Below, piece by piece: positions 6,017 to 10,344 of a DNA stretch of 10,344 bases (position 1 is the first letter of the stretch; the number at the start of each line of letters is the position of its first letter). Where the stretch lies: contig JAFAVO010000184.1 in NCBI GenBank assembly GCA_019242385.1, positions 1 to 10,344 of the forward strand, read 5' to 3'. Source of the stretch: Gammaproteobacteria bacterium (GTDB taxonomy: Bacteria > Pseudomonadota > Gammaproteobacteria > Steroidobacterales > Steroidobacteraceae). A program made the position numbers and the translations under genes. The notes beneath the pieces were generated by a model that was given only the letters and a program-made list of their open reading frames with translations, was not told the DNA's origin and ran no database searches.

Positions 6017-6493
6017 TCAATGTTGACCGGAGTGTCCGAAGCCGCCCGCACCGCGGGCGGACGCGTCGAAGTCCGTGACGACCTCCAGTTGCACCTGCAC
6101 GACCGGCACCACCACCAACTGCGCTATGCGCTCGCCGGGGCGGAGGGTGAATGGCTCCGCGCCGCGATTCCAGCACGACACCATGAGCTGTCCCTGGTAG
6201 TCCGAGTCGATGAGGCCGACGAGGTTGCCGAGCACGATGCCATGCCGGTGCCCCAGCCCGGAGCGCGGCAGGATGACCGCGGCGAGCCCTGGATCGCCAA
6301 GATGAATGGCGAGCCCGGTCGGAATGAGCTCGGCTTTACCGGCGGCGAGCGTGAGCGCCCCCTCGAGGCAGGCGCGCAGATCGAGTCCCGCGGATCCCTC
6401 GGTGGCATAGGCGGGCAACGCGAACTCCGTACCGAGTCGCGCGTCGAGGATCCGCACCTGCAGCCGGCGATGGCCAGTTTGTCGATCGCTCAA
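6017..6493 (-). CDS. dut: Deoxyuridine 5'-triphosphate nucleotidohydrolase (dUTPase)
   Basis: Dut hydrolyses dUTP to dUMP and pyrophosphate, keeping uracil out of DNA and supplying dUMP for thymidylate synthesis; the enzyme is a trimer. All five trimeric dUTPase motifs are present: I GSAGLDLRA (33-41), II PRSGLG (76-81), III GNLVGLIDSDYQGQL (89-103) with the catalytic Asp, IV NRG...PGERIAQ (109-125) and V RGAGGFGHSG (147-156). The length of 158 aa is slightly more than E. coli (151-152). The only usable start codon near the homologous N-terminus is a TTG at 6493, overlapping the coaBC stop as TTGA, so translation is probably coupled. The coaBC-dut order is conserved in E. coli and Pseudomonas. 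Confidence 0.95.
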   Translation of the reverse strand: MSDRQTGHRRLQVRILDARLGTEFALPAYATEGSAGLDLRACLEGALTLAAGKAELIPTGLAIHLGDPGLAAVILPRSGLGHRHGIVLGNLVGLIDSDYQGQLMVSCWNRGAEPFTLRPGERIAQLVVVPVVQVQLEVVTDFDASARGAGGFGHSGQH

Positions 6494-7716
6494 GCGAGCG
6501 CCGTACCGCGTTTGCGTGCGCCGCCTCGGGCGGCCATCTCCTGGGCGATGAGCCCGACCAGCCCCCGCGCCAGCGTGAGCTTGCCCGCCCGGCCCAGCTC
6601 GTGGCGGGCGTTGCGTGTGAGCACGATCAGCTGGTTGTCCTCACAGTCGAAGGCCTTGTCGTGGCCGACTTCGTTGGCCGCGATCATGTCGAGGTTTTTC
6701 TTCAGGAGCTTGCCGCGTGCATTCTGCTCGACCGATTCGGTCTCGGCCGCGAAGCCGACCACGAATGGCCGGTCGTTGCGCGCGGCGACGGTGGCGAGCA
6801 CGTCACCGGTACGCTCCATGGCGAGCTCGAGCGTATCGCTGGTCTTCTTGATCTTCTGCTCCGCCGCGCGCGCCGGACGATAGTCCGCGACTGCAGCGGT
6901 CGAGATGAATACTTCCGTTCCGGGCAGCTCACGCAGCACGGCGGTGAGCATGTCCGCGGCGCTCTCGACGTCGATACGCTTGACACCCGCGGGCGTCGGC
7001 AGGCTCACCGGGCCCGCGACCAGCACGACGCTCGCGCCCGCCTCGCGCGCGGCCTGCGCCACGGCGAAGCCCATCTTGCCGGAGCTGCGATTGCTGATGA
7101 AGCGCACCGGGTCGATGCGCTCGCGCGTCGGGCCGGCGGTGACGAGCACGCGGCGGCCATTGAGGGCACCGCCGGCCGGGAGGAGCAGCGACTGCAGCCG
7201 TTCCGCGATGTCGAGCGGCTCGAGCATCCGGCCAGGGCCGGTCTCCCCGCATGCCTGGTCGCCTTCAGCGGGGCCGTAGATGTGCACACCGCGCTCGGCG
7301 AGCGTCGCGAGGTTGCCGCGCGTTGCGGTGTTGGACCACATCAAATGATTCATGGCAGGAGCGACCGCGATCGGTGCGGCCGTGGCAAGGCACAGGGTGG
7401 TCAGCAGGTCATCGGCCAATCCCACGGCGAGCCGTGCGAGAAAGTCTGCGCTCGCGGGTGCGATGAGCACCGCGTCCGCCCAACGGGCGAGCTCGATGTG
7501 GCCCATCGCCGCCTCCGCGGCGGCGTCCCACAGCTCCGTGCGCACGCTGCGCCCCGAGACCGCCTGGAAGGTGGTCGCGGTTACGAACTCGCGCGCCGCC
7601 CGGGTCATGACGACCTGTACCTCGGCGCCGCGCTCACGCAGCCGCCGCACGAGATCCGGGCTCTTGTAGGCGGCGATGCCGCCCGTGACGCCAAGGAGGA
7701 TGTGCTTGCTGTGCAT
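6490..7716 (-). CDS. coaBC: Bifunctional phosphopantothenoylcysteine synthetase/decarboxylase
   Basis: CoaBC (Dfp) couples 4'-phosphopantothenate to cysteine using CTP (CoaB), then decarboxylates the product with FMN (CoaC), giving 4'-phosphopantetheine for coenzyme A. The 408-aa product has the N-terminal CoaC flavoprotein domain: GVTGGIAAYK (9-18), catalytic His73 in GHIELARWAD, VAPAMNHLMW (118-127) and the flap Cys156 in ACGETGPGRM. The C-terminal CoaB domain has LVTAGPTRERIDPVRFISN (191-209) followed by RSSGKMG (210-216), AAVADYRPA (274-282) and KIKK (288-291). The start at 7716 matches the family N-terminus; the frame is open to 7860 but the added sequence is intergenic in character. A GTG seven codons upstream is a less likely alternative. 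It overlaps dut by 4 nt. Confidence 0.96.
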   Translation of the reverse strand: MHSKHILLGVTGGIAAYKSPDLVRRLRERGAEVQVVMTRAAREFVTATTFQAVSGRSVRTELWDAAAEAAMGHIELARWADAVLIAPASADFLARLAVGLADDLLTTLCLATAAPIAVAPAMNHLMWSNTATRGNLATLAERGVHIYGPAEGDQACGETGPGRMLEPLDIAERLQSLLLPAGGALNGRRVLVTAGPTRERIDPVRFISNRSSGKMGFAVAQAAREAGASVVLVAGPVSLPTPAGVKRIDVESAADMLTAVLRELPGTEVFISTAAVADYRPARAAEQKIKKTSDTLELAMERTGDVLATVAARNDRPFVVGFAAETESVEQNARGKLLKKNLDMIAANEVGHDKAFDCEDNQLIVLTRNARHELGRAGKLTLARGLVGLIAQEMAARGGARKRGTALA

Positions 7717-7737
7717 AGGGCTGATCTCGTGGATCAC

Positions 7738-7746
7738 ATTATCGCA
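7738..7746 (-). promoter_or_regulatory. Candidate extended -10 promoter for coaBC-dut
   Basis: The minus strand reads TGCGATAAT, an extended -10 element differing from TATAAT at one base. It would give a start near 7731 and a short leader of about 15 nt to the coaBC ATG. No good -35 is seen. The 161-bp gap to radC also holds the inverted repeat at 7826-7840. Confidence 0.35.
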
Positions 7747-7825
7747 CCCTGTCCGCGCCGAGCGCGTAGACCAGTGACGGCAATAGGGAATAGCCCCATT
7801 CCGGTCGCTTTCTCCCCCTCGCCCT

Positions 7826-7840
7826 CCGCCCGGCGGGCGG
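7826..7840. repeat. Inverted repeat in the coaBC/radC divergent gap
   Basis: CCGCC, 5-nt centre, GGCGG forms a short perfect inverted repeat about 38 bp before the radC ATG. It may be a regulatory palindrome or simply G+C-rich chance; no recognised operator consensus fits. Confidence 0.22.
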
Positions 7841-7877
7841 CTTAGATTCAGCGGGCGCATCGTTAGAACCTACGGTA

Positions 7878-8552
7878 ATGACCATCCGTGACTGGCCTGC
7901 CGCGGAGCGCCCGCGCGAAAAGCTGCTCGAGCGGGGAGCTCACGCGCTCTCCGACGCCGAGCTTTTGGCGCTGCTGCTCGGATCGGGTACGCGTGGCCGC
8001 TCCGCGGTCGAGGTGGCCCGCACGCTGATCGCACAGTTCGGCTCGCTGCGCATGCTGCTGAACGCCGAGGCGGCACGCTGCCTGTCGGAGAGCGGAATCG
8101 GCCCTGCGCGCTACGCGATCCTCAAGGCGGCGCTGGAGCTCGCCCGGCGCCACTTTCGCGAAGCCCTGCGCGTAGGTCCGGCACTCGCCGCCCCCGAGGC
8201 AACGCGGACATTTCTCCTGGCCCAGCTGCGCGATCGGCCGTACGAGGTTTTCTGCTGCCTGTACCTGGACAACCGGCACCGGCTGCTCGCCTTCGAAGAG
8301 CTGTTTCGAGGGACCATCGACCGCGCCGGGGTGCACCCACGGGAGGTCGTACGGCAGACCCTGCTGCACAATGCGGCCGCCCTGATCTTCGCCCACAACC
8401 ATCCTTCCGGTGTGCTGGAGCCGAGCCAGGCGGACGAGCTGATCACGCGAAGACTGAAGGAGGCTCTGGCGCTCGTGGATGTGCGCGTCCTCGATCACTT
8501 CATCATCGGGGACGGGTGCTGCTACTCCTTCTCCGAGCACGGGCTGATCTGA
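7878..8552 (+). CDS. radC: RadC family JAB/MPN domain protein
   Basis: RadC proteins carry a JAMM-type metalloprotease-like domain. The original DNA-repair assignment in E. coli was withdrawn and the cellular role remains unclear. The 224-aa protein (E. coli 222) has the N-terminal RPREKL motif (11-16), a helix-hairpin-helix-like region (about 60-82, SESGIGPARYA) and the C-terminal JAB domain with the metal-site signature HNHPSG...PSQAD (173-186: His173, His175, Asp186) and an upstream conserved Glu in FEELFRGTID (139-148). Thus the metal ligands are intact. The start at 7878 fits homologues, with only a weak Shine-Dalgarno. It diverges from coaBC and precedes rpmB by 164 bp, as in E. coli, but rpmB has its own promoter. 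Confidence 0.94.
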   Translation: MTIRDWPAAERPREKLLERGAHALSDAELLALLLGSGTRGRSAVEVARTLIAQFGSLRMLLNAEAARCLSESGIGPARYAILKAALELARRHFREALRVGPALAAPEATRTFLLAQLRDRPYEVFCCLYLDNRHRLLAFEELFRGTIDRAGVHPREVVRQTLLHNAAALIFAHNHPSGVLEPSQADELITRRLKEALALVDVRVLDHFIIGDGCCYSFSEHGLI

Positions 8553-8621
8553 GGCGCGCCCGGCCCGGAGGCGGGGCCCGCTCGGAGGCGCACGCGGCGG
8601 CGGGCGCCCCGGGCACGGAGG

Positions 8622-8650
8622 TTGTGAAGCCGCGGCGGTGCTGGTATAAA
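8622..8650 (+). promoter_or_regulatory. Sigma70-type promoter of the rpmB operon
   Basis: TTGTGA (8622-8627) is followed after exactly 17 nt by TATAAA (8645-8650), preceded by TG one base upstream (TGGTATAAA, extended -10). Transcription would start near 8657, giving a leader of about 60 nt. This is the best promoter match in the window and suits a highly expressed ribosomal protein operon. Confidence 0.65.
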
Positions 8651-8660
8651 GCCCGGCCCG

Positions 8661-8685
8661 GGGTCGGGGTGGCTACCCCACACCC
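8661..8685 (+). promoter_or_regulatory. Hairpin at the 5' end of the rpmB leader
   Basis: GGGT, C, GGGGT, loop GGCT, ACCCC, AC, ACCC forms a two-tier stem: a 5-bp inner and a 4-bp outer helix around a small internal loop. It lies only a few nucleotides after the predicted transcription start and ends about 31 nt before the rpmB ATG. There is no U-tract, so it is not a terminator. It may stabilise the mRNA or serve as a ribosomal-protein autoregulatory leader; neither is shown. Confidence 0.4.
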
Positions 8686-8716
8686 GATCGTAAGTGACTG
8701 AATCCCAAGGTGTTGT

Positions 8717-8953
8717 ATGTCGCGCGTCTGCGAAGTCACCGGCAAGAAGCCGGCCGTCGGTAATCGCGTCTCCCACGCCAACAACAAGAAGCGCCGGCGC
8801 TTCCTGCCGAACCTGCACACGCAGCGTTTCTGGCTCGAGACCGAGAAGCGCTGGGTGACGCTGCGCCTGACGACCAGCGGGATGCGCACCGTCGAGAAGA
8901 AGGGCATCGACAAGGTTGTCGCGGAGCTGCGCGCCCAGGGCCACAAGCTCTGA
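8717..8953 (+). CDS. rpmB: 50S ribosomal protein L28
   Basis: Ribosomal protein bL28 of the large subunit. The 78-aa sequence matches E. coli L28 (78 aa) nearly throughout: MSRVCEVTGKKPAVGN at the N-terminus, the basic KKRRRFLPNLH (24-34), RFWLETEKRWVTLR (37-50) and KKGIDKVVAELRAQG (61-75). It is the zinc-free type, as the paired CxxC motifs of zinc-binding L28 forms are absent. AAGGTG lies 4 nt before the ATG at 8717. It heads the rpmB-rpmG-mutM cluster, with a strong promoter and hairpin leader upstream. Confidence 0.98.
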   Translation: MSRVCEVTGKKPAVGNRVSHANNKKRRRFLPNLHTQRFWLETEKRWVTLRLTTSGMRTVEKKGIDKVVAELRAQGHKL

Positions 8954-8975
8954 CGCCGCCTTCGAAGGAGTGATC

Positions 8976-9131
8976 ATGCGCGAGAAGATCAAGCTGCTGT
9001 CGTCGGCCGGGACCGGCCACTTCTACGTGACGACCAAGAACAAGCGCCTGCATCCGGACAAGCTGGAAGTGCGCAAGTTCGACCCGGTCGCGCGCAAGCA
9101 CGTCGCCTACAAAGAATCCAAGATCAAGTAG
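8976..9131 (+). CDS. rpmG: 50S ribosomal protein L33
   Basis: Ribosomal protein bL33, 51 aa, closely matching E. coli L33 (SSAGTGHFYVTTKNKR at 9-24, KFDPVARKHV at 34-43, YKESKIK at the end). It is the C-minus, zinc-independent type without CxxC pairs. The start at 8976 is fixed by AAGGAG with a 5-nt spacer; E. coli L33 has a few extra N-terminal residues (MAKGIREK). It follows rpmB by 22 bp and its stop is only 5 nt before the predicted mutM start codon, suggesting translational coupling. Confidence 0.97.
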   Translation: MREKIKLLSSAGTGHFYVTTKNKRLHPDKLEVRKFDPVARKHVAYKESKIK

Positions 9132-9136
9132 CCCCG

Positions 9137-9952
9137 CTGCCCGAGCTGCCCGAAGTCGAGACGACGCGGCGCGGCCTCGCGCCGCACGTGCGCCGCCGGC
9201 GCGTTGCGCGCCTTTCGGTGTACGAGCGCCGGCTGCGCTGGCCTGTGCCATGCGACCTGCCGCGCAAGGTCGCGGGTCAGCGCATCGTGCGGCTGGGCCG
9301 CCGCGCCAAATACCTGCTGCTCGGGCTCGAGTCCGGAACACTGCTTCTGCACCTGGGTATGTCCGGCAATCTGCGCGCCGTACCCGCGGCCACTCCGCGC
9401 CTCGCCCACGATCATTTCGATCTGGTGCTCGACTCGGGTATCGCGCTGCGCTTCAACGACCCGCGCCGCTTCGGCAGCCTTCTCTATACGAGCGGCGAGC
9501 CACAGCGACACCCACTGCTCGCCCACCTGGCGCCGGAGCCCTTCTCGAAGGCCTTCGACGCGGACTACCTCTATCGCATCACGTGCGGCCGAAAGGTGGC
9601 CATCAAGCACCTGCTCATGAACAGCCGGCTGGTCGTCGGGGTCGGTAACATCTACGCGAGCGAGGCATTGTTTCGGGCGCGGCTGCGGCCGCAGCGCCGC
9701 GCAGCCACGCTGTCCCGTGCCGAGTGCGCACGGCTGGTGCGCGCGGTGCGCACGGTACTGCGCCTCGCCATCCGCGCCGGCGGCACGACGCTGCGGGACT
9801 ACCTCGGTGCCGATGGCCTGCCCGGCTACTTCCGCCAGCGCCTGTACGTGTACGAGCGCGCGCAGCGGCCGTGCCGGCGCTGCGGCACGAGCGTGCGCGG
9901 CCTGACGCAGGGCCAGCGCTCCACGTATTACTGTCCGCAGTGCCAGCGCTGA
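9137..9952 (+). CDS. mutM: Formamidopyrimidine-DNA glycosylase (Fpg/MutM), apparent CTG start
   Basis: MutM is a bifunctional glycosylase/AP lyase that removes 8-oxoguanine and formamidopyrimidines. Starting at CTG 9137 the protein is 271 aa (E. coli 269) and begins (M)PELPEVETTRRGLAPHV, placing the catalytic proline nucleophile and the following Glu directly after the initiator. Further hallmarks are Lys58 in RRAKYLLLGL, HLGMSG (72-77), NDPRRFG (107-113), VGVGNIYASEALF (167-179) and the C-terminal zinc finger (Cys246, Cys249, Cys266, Cys269) with RSTYYCPQCQ. There is no ATG, GTG or TTG at the right place. The first canonical start, GTG at 9188, would delete 17 residues including Pro and Glu and give an inactive enzyme. 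The frame runs open back through rpmG. Initiation probably depends on coupling to rpmG. Confidence 0.93.
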   Translation: MPELPEVETTRRGLAPHVRRRRVARLSVYERRLRWPVPCDLPRKVAGQRIVRLGRRAKYLLLGLESGTLLLHLGMSGNLRAVPAATPRLAHDHFDLVLDSGIALRFNDPRRFGSLLYTSGEPQRHPLLAHLAPEPFSKAFDADYLYRITCGRKVAIKHLLMNSRLVVGVGNIYASEALFRARLRPQRRAATLSRAECARLVRAVRTVLRLAIRAGGTTLRDYLGADGLPGYFRQRLYVYERAQRPCRRCGTSVRGLTQGQRSTYYCPQCQR

Positions 9953-9974
9953 GCGCACCGCGGCCCGGGATCGC

Positions 9975-10344
9975 ATGACACAGCACATCACCGATCATCT
10001 TGCACAGGCGGACCCGGTCATGGCGGCGCTGATCGCCGCGGTGGGCGCGTTCGACCTGCAGCCGGAAGCGGAGCTCGATGCGTTCCAGACGCTCGCGCGG
10101 GCCATCGCTCACCAGCAGCTCAACGGCACCGCGGCCAACACCATCCTCGCGCGCCTGATCGCCGGCTGCGGCCAGGGCCGCTTTCCGAGCCCGCAGCACG
10201 TGCTCGATGCGACCCCCGCGAGCCTGCGCGCCGCCGGTTTCTCTCTGGCCAAGGTGGCCGCCCTCAGGGACCTTGCGGAGAAGACGCTGGCGCGTGTGGT
10301 CCCCGACCACGAGGAGCTTCTCGCGCTCAGCGACGAGGCGATCA
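9975..10344 (+). CDS. HhH-GPD DNA glycosylase, AlkA/3-methyladenine glycosylase 2-like (5' part)
   Basis: This open frame begins at ATG 9975, 22 bp after mutM, and runs off the window edge after 123 codons without a stop. It resembles the DNA-3-methyladenine glycosylase II (AlkA) family, which excises alkylated bases. FQTLARAIAHQQLNGTAANTI (37-57) matches the family pattern A-I-x-x-Q-Q-L-S-x-x-A-A, and RFPSPQHVLDA (69-79), LRAAGFSLAKVAALRDLA (84-101) matches the next block. The diagnostic helix-hairpin-helix and catalytic Asp would lie beyond the end and cannot be checked. It lacks the E. coli AlkA N-terminal domain, so it is the shorter single-domain type. Co-direction with mutM suggests a small base-excision repair unit. 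Confidence 0.85.
   Translation, partial: MTQHITDHLAQADPVMAALIAAVGAFDLQPEAELDAFQTLARAIAHQQLNGTAANTILARLIAGCGQGRFPSPQHVLDATPASLRAAGFSLAKVAALRDLAEKTLARVVPDHEELLALSDEAI

Noticed and set aside
6601..7845. 414-codon plus-strand frame antisense to coaBC
   Set aside because: Shadow frame; coaBC carries all catalytic motifs on the other strand.
8553..8621. GC-rich hairpins after radC as a terminator
   Set aside because: A 5-bp GGCCC/GGGCC stem is present but there is no U-tract, so I cannot support an intrinsic terminator; three CGGAGG copies here also look like chance.
9107..9991. 294-codon minus-strand frame antisense to mutM
   Set aside because: Ala/Arg/Gln-rich sequence without recognisable domain, opposite a complete MutM.
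1..10344. CRISPR array, tRNA, insertion sequence or defence island
   Set aside because: No regularly spaced repeats, tRNA-like cloverleaf, transposase motif or terminal inverted repeats were seen; the gene content is core housekeeping.

Overview
The window is a very G+C-rich, densely packed stretch of bacterial chromosome that reads as core genome. Nearly every protein is closest in sequence and order to gammaproteobacterial housekeeping genes. The block mutM-rpmG-rpmB-radC, divergent from coaBC-dut, which in turn runs towards pyrE, matches the familiar E. coli/Pseudomonas arrangement. An exonuclease III/Crc-family gene beside pyrE recalls the Pseudomonas pyrE-crc locus. With the high G+C content and a DUF6763-type protein, this suggests a Xanthomonadales/Nevskiales/Steroidobacter-like or other deep gammaproteobacterial lineage; that placement is inference. 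No insertion sequence, prophage, CRISPR array, tRNA or rRNA was seen.

Layout. (1) 22-1634: a tiny exported protein (minus) diverges from trmB (plus, tRNA m7G46 methyltransferase), which converges on a MarC-family membrane protein (minus) with only 2 bp between stop codons. (2) 1783-4553: a small acidic DUF6763-like protein (plus) faces a tight minus-strand operon of ExoIII (xth), AmpG-type muropeptide permease and a stand-alone Rieske protein. (3) 4570-5976: pyrE and an exported DUF4124 coiled-coil protein (plus); pyrE and xth start codons are only 16 bp apart, back to back. (4) 6017-7716: coaBC-dut (minus), ending in a probable terminator in the convergent gap. (5) 7878-10344: radC, rpmB, rpmG, mutM and the 5' part of a HhH-GPD (AlkA-like) DNA glycosylase, all plus.

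Functional themes are nucleotide and cofactor supply (pyrE, dut, coaBC), DNA repair (xth, mutM, the AlkA-like glycosylase, dut), translation (rpmB, rpmG, trmB) and the cell envelope (ampG, MarC, DUF4124). MutM, Dut and ExoIII belong to connected steps: Dut limits uracil incorporation, MutM excises oxidised purines, and ExoIII processes the resulting abasic sites.

The most notable points are: mutM appears to start at a CTG codon, because every canonical start would remove the catalytic N-terminal proline; the Crc-locus ExoIII homologue keeps all the catalytic residues that Pseudomonas Crc lost; the pyrE/xth divergent start region is extremely compact; ampG and dut both appear to start at TTG inside TTGA overlaps; and rpmB has a strong extended -10 promoter with a hairpin at the 5' end of its leader. 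I see no undescribed multi-gene defence or metabolic system here.
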